From positions 1 to 19,879 of the forward strand of contig JAVBPO010000069.1 of NCBI GenBank assembly GCA_031549565.1: 19,879 bases of DNA. The letters run 5' to 3'. This stretch comes from JAVBSX01 sp031549565. Its GTDB lineage: Bacteria > Planctomycetota > Planctomycetia > Pirellulales > Thermoguttaceae. Positions 1 through 9,019 of the stretch are shown here, in pieces (positions within the stretch are counted from its first letter, which is position 1; each line of letters starts with the position of its first letter). Below the pieces are notes generated by a model, which saw nothing but the letters and a program-made list of their open reading frames with translations, had not been told where the DNA came from and did no database searches. The position numbers and the translations under genes were made by a program.

Positions 1-77
1 CTCATTTAATCACAAACACTAACAGAAACCAACGAAAAAAGTCCTCCCTTGGACCAGACTCGATCAGATTTCTAAAA

Positions 78-93
78 AAGGAGAGCAGCAGTG
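78..93 (+). promoter_or_regulatory. Strong Shine-Dalgarno and GTG start of the autotransporter gene
   Basis: AAGGAG at 78-83 is followed by a 7-nt spacer and a GTG codon at 91. The reading frame then enters a clear signal peptide, which fixes the start at this GTG. I see no convincing -35/-10 pair in the preceding 77 bases. This is one of only two clear Shine-Dalgarno sequences in the window. Confidence 0.75.
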
Positions 94-3000
94 AGTTCCA
101 AACGAGAAAAATTTTATTCACTTTGCAGAAAATTGTGGTCTGCAGGTTCGGCGGCCGCGCTTGCGACGGCGTTTTTCATTTCAGGAAACCAGATCACGAC
201 TGTTGCTTATGCAGTGGATGATGTGGTCCGGTCATCCGCGAACGACATTACGATCAACGGAGAAACGATCACCGCCCCGGCGGTGTTGATCAACGGCGAG
301 AAGAATGTCACGGTCAGCGGGGGGAGCAAGATCACGGCCGATTACGGTAACGTGACGGCAGGCAGTGATCTGACGGTCGACAATTCCAGCATCACTCACA
401 CGTTGACCGGTATCCTTGAAGGGAGAACCACGACGTTGAGAAACGGGGCCGTCGTCAAACAGGGGCAGGACAGCCGTGTGACCGGTATGACCTCCTTGAA
501 CGTGACGGGTTCCAATGTCACCCAGGGAACCAGCGGCGTACTTGAAGCGACGAGCGGGAGCATGATCATCGACGGCTCTTCGGTCACCCAGGGAGACGCA
601 AGCTCTTTGAGTACGGAGATGATCAACGGCGGTTCGATCACGCTCAAGAACGGAAGCACGGTCAGCCAGGGAGACGGCAGTAAAGTCACGTCCAAACTTG
701 CGGTTACGCTCGATAATGGCAAGGTGACACAGGGGAACAATTCCCGCGTCGAAAGTCTGACTCAGGCGATCACGGTTTCCAACGGTGGTAAAATCACCCA
801 AGGGAACAACTCCTCGGTGGTGACCGCGGCCGGACAGGCGATCAACCTCTCGGGCGGCGGAATCTCCCAAGGCTTGTCAGGAAACATCCTTTCCGGCGGG
901 GCGTTGAGTTTCACCAATAACAGCGTCGTTTCGCAGCTTACCGACGGAACGATCCGAAGCGGCGCCGGCTATGGTATCAACGTCAACAGCTCGACCGTAA
1001 CGCAGGGAGCCAACGGCAAGATCCAGGGCGGTTCGTCCGGGGCCGTGGTTCTCGACGGTGCCACGATTACCCAGGGGGACAAAGGTGAAAACTCGAGTCA
1101 AACGACGATGGGTATCACCAACAGTATCATCGGTCAGGGGGACGACTCCAAGATCACCAGCACCGGCAACATGACGATCAGCGGAGCGACAGCAATCACG
1201 CAAGAGGACCGCGCGACCCTTTCGTCCGGCGGAACTCTGTCGGCGACCGGCGGATCGATCACGCAGGGTGACAGCGGTACGATCAAAGGCAACGTCGTCA
1301 ACCTGAACGGAACGACGATCACGCAGGAAAAGAACGGTACGATCACCAGCGATACGACCATGTCGATCACCGGCGGAGCGATCACGCAGGAATCCGGTTT
1401 GTCCGTGATTGTCGCGAACGGTTTGACGATTGACGGCGCCGTAATCAATCAGAGCGTCAATACGACGGGTAACGGCATCAATTCCCGCATCAGCAGTGCC
1501 GGTGGTACCGCCTTGAACATCAACGGCGCGAGCAAAATCACCCAGGGGGGCGGCGGACGCATTACCGGCGACGCCGGCGTGAACATCAACGGTTCGCAAG
1601 TCGTCATTACACAAGGGGACAATTCGCTCATCGAAACCGCAGCCGGACAGAACATCACCCTGAACGGTACCATTACGCAGGGGAACAACAGCGGAATCAG
1701 CACCAGTTCGGCCAGTGGCGTCAAAGGGAAACTGCTGATTCAGGACGGTACGAAGATCAGCCAGGGAACCAACGGCAAGCTCGTCAACGCCGACGACGCG
1801 ACCATGACACTGACTGGCGTCGTGATCCGACAGGGAAACAACAGCGAGCTGCGAACCGGCGGCGACTTGGTCGTCAAGAATACCGGAACGCGAACGGACA
1901 ACATCGTCATGGGGCACAATTCGCTCCTGGCGGCCGGGTCCGGTGGAACGATTACGCTCGACAACGCCGGAGTCGCGCTCGGGGCGGGGAGCAAAATCCG
2001 ACTTGGTTACGTCAACATTCAGGGGGCGACCGAAGCGGAACGCAATCTCCAGAAAGAAGAAGCGAAAGTCGGTTTGGAATTGACCAACGGCTCGCTGTTG
2101 AACCTCGGCGGAAGTTCGTCGATCGTTTCGGAAGTCAACGGCTCGGACAACGCGAGCGCGTTCAATAAGATTCACGTCGGAGCGGGTTCGGAAATCCACG
2201 CGACCGGTCTGTTCACGTTCAACAACGACTGGGTCGGAATCGACGAAGGCGGCAAAGTGACCTCGACGGGGGGCGTCATTTACCTGACGAACGGCTCCAA
2301 AGTGTACGGAACCGGTACGATGATCTCGACCGGGCTGGTCGTGACCGAAGGGAGCATCCTGTCTCCCGGCGGAAACTACGGAAAAGAGATGGGCACGCTC
2401 CATATCTCCGGGCCGCTCACGGTCACATCGACGGGAATCCTTGAGATTCAAACCGATTCCAACACCGGCAAATGCGACCTGATCGAAGTGAACGATTACG
2501 TCGTACGGAACGTCGATACCGGCGAAGAACTGCTCCGTCAAAAGGGTGACGTCGTCCTCGGCGACGCGCAAATGCGGTTGACGCTCGGCGGCGACCAGAT
2601 TCTGGCGAACAACGTGTTCGACATCATCAAGATCGGCGACGACGGGACCGGAACAATTTCCGGAACGCTCGGCGATACGGATGTTTACAGCGAGTTCGGT
2701 GCGATTCCGTTCTTCGACGTCGTGGAACGAATTTCCGACGACAAACGGACCTTGAGCGTCGGACTGGAACGGAATCAATACTTCGAGGCACTCGGCCAAA
2801 CTTACGATCAGAAAGCGGCCGGTCGGATGCTCGATCAGACGAACCTGAACGAACAATGGCTCGGGGCGTTGACGTACATCTCGAACCTCGATACCGTCGG
2901 CAAGCAGGGAGCGGCCTTGAACATCCTGTCCGGTCGGGTGAAAGCGAACAGCTTGACGCTGTACCGTGAGACCCCGGTCCGTTCCGTGCTCGACCAGTTC

Positions 3001-3921
3001 GGTTGGAATCCGTGCGGCCAAGCGTTTCTCGGCAATCAGAACCGGTTCAGCGCCAACGTCTGCCAGAAGAAAGCGGTTTGGGCGACGCCGTACCACACCG
3101 AAACGAAATATCGCGACGACGACAACGCCGGAGCGTACAATGTTCATTCGACGGGATTCCTCGCCGGTATCAATCGGCAACTGGACCAGATGACGGTCTT
3201 CGGAGTCTTCTTCGGATACGGTCGCCCGGAAATGTCGCAAGACTACGCTTCGGTCGATATGGACGATTTCACCTTCGGCTTGACGGCGGGGACGATGATC
3301 ACCTCGAAGCTGGAACTGAAGGGACTCGTTTCCGGCGGATTCCAACGGTACTCGATGAAGCGGTACATGAATCCGGCCCTGCTCGGCGGTGGAAGCTGGA
3401 ATCCGGGATCGCATCGGTTGACGAGCGATTTCGACGGCAACTCGCTGTTCGCGAGCCTCGAATTGTCCCGTCCGATTTACCTGAACACAGGTGTCGTCAT
3501 TCGTCCGTTGGTCGCGTTTGAATCGGAGAATGTTTGGCAGCAGAGTTTTGAGGAAAACGGTGCCTCGGTTTACGCCCTGGAGTTCAGCAACACGCATAAC
3601 GACAGGACGTTCGTTCGAACCGGTTTTACCGGCGAAGTCGGAGCGAACAACTTCAACCTACTCGGTCGCGTGTTCTACTCGCACCAGCTCGGAGGAAGTG
3701 CGTACTCCACGACCGACACACGATTCGCCCAGTTCCCGCCGGGAGATTACCAACGGGTTCGCGGTGTCGACCTGAACCGAAACTTCCTCACGCTCGGCGC
3801 CGGTGGAAACTTCTACCTGAACCCGCGTAAGACGCAAACGGTTTCGGTGAACTACGACGCGACGGTGTCCGAAAAATCGACCTCGCAAGTCGTGTACGCA
3901 GGATTCACGCAACTGTTCTAA
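91..3921 (+). CDS. Autotransporter with Gln-ladder beta-solenoid passenger
   Basis: A type V secreted surface protein of 1276 residues. It starts with a long signal peptide: a basic n-region (KREK), a hydrophobic stretch around residues 18-31 and an AYA cleavage site at 39-41. Residues about 93-640 form a solenoid of roughly 23 coils of 20-26 residues, each carrying [VI]-[TS]-Q-G-x-x-[SG]-x-[IVL]. Around 755-800 there is an SPGG...GTL...L.I segment typical of the passenger-to-barrel region of autotransporters. Two cysteines (near residues 975 and 991) sit just before the barrel and could form a disulfide. The last ~285 residues alternate Gly and aromatic strands and end in YAGFTQLF, with the terminal Phe expected for an outer-membrane beta-signal. 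The autotransporter class is firm. The ligand or function of the passenger cannot be read from the sequence; adhesion is only a guess. It is a single-gene unit with its own RBS and terminator. Confidence 0.9.
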   Translation: MSSKREKFYSLCRKLWSAGSAAALATAFFISGNQITTVAYAVDDVVRSSANDITINGETITAPAVLINGEKNVTVSGGSKITADYGNVTAGSDLTVDNSSITHTLTGILEGRTTTLRNGAVVKQGQDSRVTGMTSLNVTGSNVTQGTSGVLEATSGSMIIDGSSVTQGDASSLSTEMINGGSITLKNGSTVSQGDGSKVTSKLAVTLDNGKVTQGNNSRVESLTQAITVSNGGKITQGNNSSVVTAAGQAINLSGGGISQGLSGNILSGGALSFTNNSVVSQLTDGTIRSGAGYGINVNSSTVTQGANGKIQGGSSGAVVLDGATITQGDKGENSSQTTMGITNSIIGQGDDSKITSTGNMTISGATAITQEDRATLSSGGTLSATGGSITQGDSGTIKGNVVNLNGTTITQEKNGTITSDTTMSITGGAITQESGLSVIVANGLTIDGAVINQSVNTTGNGINSRISSAGGTALNINGASKITQGGGGRITGDAGVNINGSQVVITQGDNSLIETAAGQNITLNGTITQGNNSGISTSSASGVKGKLLIQDGTKISQGTNGKLVNADDATMTLTGVVIRQGNNSELRTGGDLVVKNTGTRTDNIVMGHNSLLAAGSGGTITLDNAGVALGAGSKIRLGYVNIQGATEAERNLQKEEAKVGLELTNGSLLNLGGSSSIVSEVNGSDNASAFNKIHVGAGSEIHATGLFTFNNDWVGIDEGGKVTSTGGVIYLTNGSKVYGTGTMISTGLVVTEGSILSPGGNYGKEMGTLHISGPLTVTSTGILEIQTDSNTGKCDLIEVNDYVVRNVDTGEELLRQKGDVVLGDAQMRLTLGGDQILANNVFDIIKIGDDGTGTISGTLGDTDVYSEFGAIPFFDVVERISDDKRTLSVGLERNQYFEALGQTYDQKAAGRMLDQTNLNEQWLGALTYISNLDTVGKQGAALNILSGRVKANSLTLYRETPVRSVLDQFGWNPCGQAFLGNQNRFSANVCQKKAVWATPYHTETKYRDDDNAGAYNVHSTGFLAGINRQLDQMTVFGVFFGYGRPEMSQDYASVDMDDFTFGLTAGTMITSKLELKGLVSGGFQRYSMKRYMNPALLGGGSWNPGSHRLTSDFDGNSLFASLELSRPIYLNTGVVIRPLVAFESENVWQQSFEENGASVYALEFSNTHNDRTFVRTGFTGEVGANNFNLLGRVFYSHQLGGSAYSTTDTRFAQFPPGDYQRVRGVDLNRNFLTLGAGGNFYLNPRKTQTVSVNYDATVSEKSTSQVVYAGFTQLF
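442..2007 (+). repeat. Coding tandem repeat, about 23 units with a TQG core
   Basis: Degenerate in-frame repeats of about 60-78 bp inside the autotransporter gene. The first clear unit reads VKQGQDSRV (near nt 454) and the last VALGAGSKI (near nt 1972). The conserved Q-G pair followed by D/N and S/G recurs once per coil, as in VTQGNNSRV, ITQGNNSSV, ITQGDNSLI and IRQGNNSEL. DNA identity between units is low, which points to an old, selected repeat rather than recent slippage. A few units have lost the G (SQLTD, TQEDR, TQEKN). Confidence 0.85.
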
Positions 3922-3949
3922 GACGACATTCGTGAAAAATGAAAAGCAA

Positions 3950-3984
3950 CGAGCCGGGATCTGTGATCCCGACTCGTTTTTTTT
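3950..3984 (+). terminator. Rho-independent terminator after the autotransporter gene
   Basis: An 11-bp stem with one C/A mismatch (CGAGCCGGGAT pairing with ATCCCGACTCG), a 5-nt loop (CTGTG) and a run of eight T at 3977-3984. It lies 28 bases after the stop codon at 3919-3921. This is a textbook intrinsic terminator and the clearest one in the window. Confidence 0.92.
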
Positions 3985-4017
3985 GCGCTCATTTCTTTCC
4001 TCCGCGTGGAATCCGTC

Positions 4018-4066
4018 GCAAGGCTTCAGGCTATGGGCTGGCTTCAGGCTTCAGGATAACAAGGAA
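4018..4066. repeat. Dispersed heptamer repeat, copy A
   Basis: Built from imperfect 7-mers (AGGCTTC, AGGCTAT, GGGCTGG, AGGCTTC) followed by a non-repetitive tail, ATAACAAGGAA. The same unit, tail included, occurs at 10675-10719; copy A has a 4-base GGCT insertion and otherwise two substitutions. Unlike the 10675 copy, it has no inverted second arm. It sits between the autotransporter terminator and the recQ promoter. Confidence 0.8.
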
Positions 4067-4094
4067 CCTATTGCAACAATCAGAGGTGAGTCGA

Positions 4095-4122
4095 TTGCCA
4101 AACCACGCCGATTCCATACAAT
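4095..4122 (+). promoter_or_regulatory. Candidate sigma-70 promoter for recQ
   Basis: TTGCCA at 4095-4100, a 16-nt spacer and TACAAT at 4117-4122. Transcription would start near 4129, 22 nt before the ATG at 4151. The -10 box overlaps the alternative ATG at 4121, so a transcript from here could only use 4151. Read by eye, without scoring against background. Confidence 0.5.
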
Positions 4123-4150
4123 GAAGTTTTGTCATGCTTTCTTAGAACCA

Positions 4151-5983
4151 ATGAATCCGAAGGACCGTATTACGACGACGCTTGCCGAAATCTTCGGATT
4201 TCACGCGTTTCGACCGCATCAGGAGGAAATCGTGCGGTCCGTGCTCGACGGCAGCGACGTGTTCGCCGTGATGCCGACCGGCGGGGGGAAGTCGCTCTGT
4301 TATCAACTCCCGGCCCGGCTGCTCGACGGCGTTTGTATCGTCGTTTCGCCACTGATCTCCCTGATGAAAGATCAGGTCGACGCCGCGAAAAACAACGGAC
4401 TTTGCGCCGGAACGCTCAACAGCACAACCACGCCCGCGGAACGCCAGGAAATCGGGCTTTCGCTGCGGCTGGGGGAAATGGATCTGCTCTATATCTCGCC
4501 GGAGCGGTTCAATTCGGAGCATTTCATCGAACGGCTCAAAACCTTGAAAATCTCGTTTTTTGCCGTCGATGAAGCGCATTGTATTTCCGAGTGGGGACAC
4601 GATTTCCGCCCGGATTACCTCGCCCTGTCCCGGATCGTTGACGAGTTTCCCGGCGTTCCGTTGGCTGCGTTCACCGCAACGGCAACCGATCGGGTCGCCA
4701 AGGACATCGTTTCCCGGCTGAGGTTGCGAAAACCGCATTTGACCCGGGCGTCGTTCAATCGACCGAACCTGAATTACCGTGTCGAAATGAAGCGAGGAGT
4801 CGAGGGGCAGTTGCGGGACTTCGTTGCGGACCATCGCGACCAGTCGGGAATCATCTACCGAACGAGCCGCAAAAAAGTCGAAGCGACCGCCGAGATGCTG
4901 CGAGATTTCGGATTTTCCGCGAGGGCGTACCACGCCGGTATGTCCGACGAAGACCGAAACAGCGCCCAGGAAGCGTTTCGCCGCGACGAATGTTCGATTA
5001 TCGTCGCAACGATCGCGTTCGGGATGGGAATCGACAAGTCGAACGTCCGGTTCGTCGTTCATGGTGATTTGCCGAAGAACATCGAAGGTTATTACCAGGA
5101 AACGGGCCGCGCCGGTCGGGACGGGGAACCGGCCGATTGCGTGCTCTTTTACGGGCGGCAGGATTCCGTGCTGCTGTCGAAATTCGCCGAAGAAATTGAG
5201 GACCCGGCCGCCCGGGAAATCGCCTTGTCCCAACTTCACCAGATGATCCGCTTTGCCGAACGGGACGAATGTCGGCGTGCGGCCCTGCTCCAATATTTCG
5301 GCGAGCGGTATCCGAACCCGAACTGCGGCGGCTGCGATTATTGCAACGACGAGATCGAGCGGGAAGACGCGACGATTCCCGCCCAGAAAATCCTGTCCGC
5401 GATCTATCGGACCGGTGAACGGTTCGGCGGTTCGCATATCTGCGACATCGTCGCCGGTGCGAACACGGAGAAGATACGTAGTTTTCGCCATGACGCCCTG
5501 CCGACGTACGGCGTCGGAAAAGACCGACCGAAATCGTATTGGAAAATGATCGTCGACGCCCTGCTTGCCCGGGACATTCTCGCCGCCGAGGATCCGACCC
5601 GACCGATTTTGAAATTGACCGACGACGCCCGATTGATTTTGAAAGGGAAAAAATCGTTCGAAACGGTCAAATGGATCGAATCCGGGCGTAAGCGCGACGC
5701 CAAAACGGTGAACATGACGCCAATTCTCCGGGACGGACTCGATCCGCTCGGCGAACGGGTGTTTCAGACGCTTCGCGCTTTACGCACGGAAATCGCCGCT
5801 TCGGAGAACCTTCCGGCTTACATCGTGTTCTCCGACCGTTCGCTCCAGGAAATGTCGCATTATCTCCCGGCAAACAAGGACGAAATGCTGCAAATCAACG
5901 GCGTCGGTCAAAAGAAATGGGAACTGTACGGCGAACGATTTCTCGACGCGATCAGGCAATTTCGGGAAAGCAATACGGAATAA
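4151..5983 (+). CDS. recQ: ATP-dependent DNA helicase RecQ
   Basis: A 3'-5' DNA helicase for recombination and repair of stalled forks. From the ATG at 4151 the product has 610 residues, almost the length of E. coli RecQ (609). Visible landmarks are the Walker A TGGGKS at 43-48, DEAH at 140-143, the RecQ aromatic-rich loop CISEWGHDFRP at 144-154, motif VI QETGRAGRDG at 316-325, a zinc site of C374, C392, C395 and C398, a winged-helix RQC region (about 410-515) and a C-terminal HRDC domain (about 530-605). The frame is open upstream to a GTG at 3932, but that extension would translate through the terminator and repeat copy A and resembles no RecQ N-terminus. No Shine-Dalgarno precedes 4151. 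nadB follows after 39 bp and is probably cotranscribed. Confidence 0.95.
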   Translation: MNPKDRITTTLAEIFGFHAFRPHQEEIVRSVLDGSDVFAVMPTGGGKSLCYQLPARLLDGVCIVVSPLISLMKDQVDAAKNNGLCAGTLNSTTTPAERQEIGLSLRLGEMDLLYISPERFNSEHFIERLKTLKISFFAVDEAHCISEWGHDFRPDYLALSRIVDEFPGVPLAAFTATATDRVAKDIVSRLRLRKPHLTRASFNRPNLNYRVEMKRGVEGQLRDFVADHRDQSGIIYRTSRKKVEATAEMLRDFGFSARAYHAGMSDEDRNSAQEAFRRDECSIIVATIAFGMGIDKSNVRFVVHGDLPKNIEGYYQETGRAGRDGEPADCVLFYGRQDSVLLSKFAEEIEDPAAREIALSQLHQMIRFAERDECRRAALLQYFGERYPNPNCGGCDYCNDEIEREDATIPAQKILSAIYRTGERFGGSHICDIVAGANTEKIRSFRHDALPTYGVGKDRPKSYWKMIVDALLARDILAAEDPTRPILKLTDDARLILKGKKSFETVKWIESGRKRDAKTVNMTPILRDGLDPLGERVFQTLRALRTEIAASENLPAYIVFSDRSLQEMSHYLPANKDEMLQINGVGQKKWELYGERFLDAIRQFRESNTE

Positions 5984-6022
5984 CGCAGGGCAAGCCCCGC
6001 CGCCAACGAACGACACCACATT

Positions 6023-7687
6023 ATGTACACGACACTCGAACCTCCGCGACGTTATCTGGTTTCCTTTCATCCGAAAGTGCATCCGCATTTTTTTACGGAC
6101 GTGCTGGTCATCGGGGGCGGGTTGGCCGGGCTGCGGGCCGCGCTCGCCGTCGATCCTTCGCTGGACGTGATCCTGCTGTGCAAGTCCCAAGTGACCCAGT
6201 CGAACAGCATGAACGCCCAAGGAGGAATCGCGAGCGTTTGGGGGGAAAGCGATACGTTCGAGAGCCATATTTCCGACACGCTCACCGCCGGCGGGGATTT
6301 GTGCGATCCGGACGTCGTCGAATATATCGTACGGCGCGGACCGGAAGAGATTCAAAAGTTGATAGAAATCGGTATGGTTTTCGATCTGATCGGCGAAAAA
6401 ATCGCGCTCGGGCGTGAAGGGGGACATGCGCACAACCGGATTCTTCACGCCTTGGGGGATGCAACGGGTAAGGAAATCATCCGAGCCGCCGTCGAGGAAG
6501 CGCATCGGCGACCGAACATCCGGATCTGGGAAAACACGTTCGTGCTCGATCTGCTCACGTCCAACGGCAAATGCCGCGGCGCGGTCGTCAATCGGAGCAA
6601 ACCCGACGACCATCACGAGTTGATTTGGGCGAAGCAAACGATTATATGTACGGGCGGGATCGGACAGCTTTACCGGGAAACGTCGAACCCGGACGGCGCG
6701 ACCGGGGATGGTGTCGCGGTTGCCTACCGCGCCGGGGCGGAAGTGCGGGATATGGAATTCGTGCAATTCCACCCGACCGTCCTCTACATCGCCGGGGGAA
6801 GCCGGTCGTTGATTTCCGAAGCGGTCCGCGGTGAAGGGGCGTTTCTGGTCGACAAGAATGGATACCGTTTCATGCAGGATTACGATCCCCGCGGCGAACT
6901 GGCACCACGTGACGTCGTGAGCCGTGCGATCGTCCGGCAGATGAACAAAACGAACCACTCGAACGTCTATCTCGACCTGACGCACAAGGACGCCGAGTGG
7001 GTCCACCAACGGTTCCCGACGATTTCGGCGCATTGCATGAAGTTCGGGATCGACATCGCGGCGGAACGAATCCCCGTCCGGCCGGGAACGCATTATTTGA
7101 TGGGCGGTATCACGATCGACCGGGACGGACGGACGTCGCTTCCGTGTTTATGGGCGGCGGGGGAATGCGCGTCCAGCGGACTTCACGGCGCGAACCGGCT
7201 CGCGTCCAACAGCCTGCTCGAAGCGCTGGTGATCGGGGAATCGTGCGGACGACTGGCCGGGCAGGCCGCGACGTTTTCCAGCGACGATTACCAAATCCGC
7301 CCGATTCTCGACCTGGCCGACGAAAGGAAAACGTCCGAAGACGAGACCGGAGACGGGGACTCGGACGAGCCGATCGACCTGACGGACATCCGCAACTCCC
7401 TCAAAAGCATCATGTGGCGCCATGCCGCGGTTCTCCGCAACGCCGAAGGACTGACCGAAGCGTTGGAAAGCTGCAGGCGTTGGTCGCAATACGTCCTGTT
7501 CCGAAAATTCAACTCCGTCGATGGGTGCGAATTGCAGAACATGCTCTTGGTCTCACAGTTGATCCTGCAAGGCGCGCTGCTCCGCGAAGAAACACGTGGC
7601 GCTCACAACCGCGAAGATTTCCCGGAAAGCAATCCCGAATTGGCGCACCACCATTTCACGTTCCAGGTGTCGGGGGTGTCAGGGTGA
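6023..7687 (+). CDS. nadB: L-aspartate oxidase
   Basis: A flavoprotein that oxidises L-aspartate to iminoaspartate, the first step of quinolinate and NAD synthesis, passing the product to NadA. It has 554 residues (family about 540). Visible: the FAD dinucleotide fold GGGLAG at 31-36, the S-x-x-x-A-x-G-G-I-A covalent-site-like region near 61-70, and REGGHAH at 131-137. That Glu (E132) and the nearby His pattern mark aspartate oxidases against succinate dehydrogenase or fumarate reductase. Conserved active-site residues fall at H250 (FHPT), R296 (APRD), H357 (HYLMGG) and R392 (GANRLASNS). An acidic insert at about 434-450 precedes the C-terminal helical domain. The start follows recQ by 39 bp with no clear Shine-Dalgarno. 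The last 9 bp overlap the 3' end of the oppositely oriented hemA. Confidence 0.93.
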   Translation: MYTTLEPPRRYLVSFHPKVHPHFFTDVLVIGGGLAGLRAALAVDPSLDVILLCKSQVTQSNSMNAQGGIASVWGESDTFESHISDTLTAGGDLCDPDVVEYIVRRGPEEIQKLIEIGMVFDLIGEKIALGREGGHAHNRILHALGDATGKEIIRAAVEEAHRRPNIRIWENTFVLDLLTSNGKCRGAVVNRSKPDDHHELIWAKQTIICTGGIGQLYRETSNPDGATGDGVAVAYRAGAEVRDMEFVQFHPTVLYIAGGSRSLISEAVRGEGAFLVDKNGYRFMQDYDPRGELAPRDVVSRAIVRQMNKTNHSNVYLDLTHKDAEWVHQRFPTISAHCMKFGIDIAAERIPVRPGTHYLMGGITIDRDGRTSLPCLWAAGECASSGLHGANRLASNSLLEALVIGESCGRLAGQAATFSSDDYQIRPILDLADERKTSEDETGDGDSDEPIDLTDIRNSLKSIMWRHAAVLRNAEGLTEALESCRRWSQYVLFRKFNSVDGCELQNMLLVSQLILQGALLREETRGAHNREDFPESNPELAHHHFTFQVSGVSG

Positions 7688-8953
7688 TCCGATTCCGAAC
7701 AGTCGCGCGAGCGCTTGAAGCAACGAGCCGGATTCGTGCGGTTCGTCGCGGAGCGACTGCATCGGCGGGTGAAGCAGCTTGCCGACCAATCGGTCGAACG
7801 AATAGCGAATTTCCTCACGGTCCTGCTCGCTGAGGTTCGGGAGTTTATTGAACAGCCGCCGAAGCTCCTCGTCTTTTCGCGAATTCCAACCCTCGCGGAG
7901 TTGCCGGATCACGGACCCGGTTTTTTTCGCCTGGAGGTCCCGGAAGAACCGTTCCGTTTCATGTTCGATAATCTTTCTCGCCTTCGGGACCTCCTTGTCG
8001 CGCAGAGCCCGGTTCTTTTCGCAGGCCGCTTGCAGGTCGTCGATCGAATAGAGGTAGACGTCCGGTGCGTCGCCGATTTTCGATTCAATATCCCGGGGAA
8101 CGGCGAGGTCCAGTACAAAGAGCGGTCGGCTTCCCCGGGTCGGTTCGATCCGTTTGAAATCGGTCAACGTCAAAACCGGCTCGCTCGCCCCGGTCGTGCT
8201 GATGAGCAAATCGGCGGTCTTGAGCGCCTCGAACCGCGAATCCCAATCGACGACGTTTCCGCCCCATTTCGCGGCGAGTTCTTCCGCTTTCGCACGGCTG
8301 CGGTTGGCGATGGTGATCGACTTGGCGCCATGCTCCCGAAGATACTGGAGCGTCTCTTCCCCCATTTCGCCCGCTCCGAACAGGAGCGTTTTCTTGTCGT
8401 CGAGCCGCTCGAAAATCCGTAGCGCGAAATCGACGACGGCGATGCTCGGAATGCTGACCCGGCGCTGGTACAACTCCGTTTGTGAAGCGACGAGCTTGGC
8501 GATTTTCAGCGCCGATTGAAACAGAAAATGCGTGATCGGCCCGGTTGAACCGACGTCGTCGGCGGTCTGGTAAGCGGTTTTGACCTGGGCGAGAATCTGC
8601 GGCTCGCCGAGAACCATGCTGTCCAAACTTGACGCAACGGTAAACAGATGGAGCGACGCTTCTTTGCCTTCGAGAGCAAAAGAATGCCGGAACACTTCTT
8701 CCGCCTGCTCCGGGAGAAGCCGTTTTTCACGGCAGAGGAATTCCAGCAGCGCCCGGCCGTCGGGCAAATCCGCGATTTCTCCGGCAACGTAGAATTCGGT
8801 CCGATTACAGGTCGACAGGAGCACCGCCTCAAACTCGTCGTGCTCGTCCATCCATTTTTTCAACGCCGCTTCGACCTGCTCCGGCGCGAAAGCAAGCGAT
8901 TCCCGGACGGCGACCGGGGCGGTATGGTGGTTGAGACCGACGAGCGAAAGCAT
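7679..8953 (-). CDS. hemA: Glutamyl-tRNA reductase
   Basis: Catalyses NADPH-dependent reduction of glutamyl-tRNA(Glu) to glutamate-1-semialdehyde, the entry step of the C5 route to heme and other tetrapyrroles. It has 424 residues. Landmarks: N-terminal GLNHHTAPVAVRE at 6-18, the catalytic Cys49 in LLSTCNRTE, H102 in the substrate site, SLDSMVLGEPQ at 109-119, the NADPH-binding GAGEMG at 193-198, and a C-terminal helical dimerisation segment. It starts 66 bp downstream of the aminotransferase gene on the same strand and is probably the last gene of that transcript. No Shine-Dalgarno is visible; a 12-bp palindrome (TCCGGATCCGGA, 8998-9009) sits in the spacer. The stop region overlaps the stop of nadB on the other strand. 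Confidence 0.95.
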   Translation of the reverse strand: MLSLVGLNHHTAPVAVRESLAFAPEQVEAALKKWMDEHDEFEAVLLSTCNRTEFYVAGEIADLPDGRALLEFLCREKRLLPEQAEEVFRHSFALEGKEASLHLFTVASSLDSMVLGEPQILAQVKTAYQTADDVGSTGPITHFLFQSALKIAKLVASQTELYQRRVSIPSIAVVDFALRIFERLDDKKTLLFGAGEMGEETLQYLREHGAKSITIANRSRAKAEELAAKWGGNVVDWDSRFEALKTADLLISTTGASEPVLTLTDFKRIEPTRGSRPLFVLDLAVPRDIESKIGDAPDVYLYSIDDLQAACEKNRALRDKEVPKARKIIEHETERFFRDLQAKKTGSVIRQLREGWNSRKDEELRRLFNKLPNLSEQDREEIRYSFDRLVGKLLHPPMQSLRDEPHESGSLLQALARLFGIGSP

Positions 8954-9019
8954 GAAAAAATCGGAACGGAAAAGCGAGCCTGAATATTTCGGGTCGATCC
9001 GGATCCGGAGGAAACGGAT

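Noticed and set aside
1..77. Promoter for the autotransporter
   Set aside because: No -35/-10 pair better than chance was found in the 77 bases available; the promoter may lie before the window.
877..3597. Open frame of about 906 codons on the minus strand
   Set aside because: It is antisense to the autotransporter repeats; the translated product is Arg/Asp/Val-rich with no domain or signal, and the repeated codons (ACG, ATC, GGC) keep stops out of this frame.
4142..7093. Two long minus-strand frames (4142-5491 and 5780-7093)
   Set aside because: Antisense to recQ and nadB, both of which have complete family motifs; the second crosses the recQ-nadB boundary, which a real gene would be unlikely to do.
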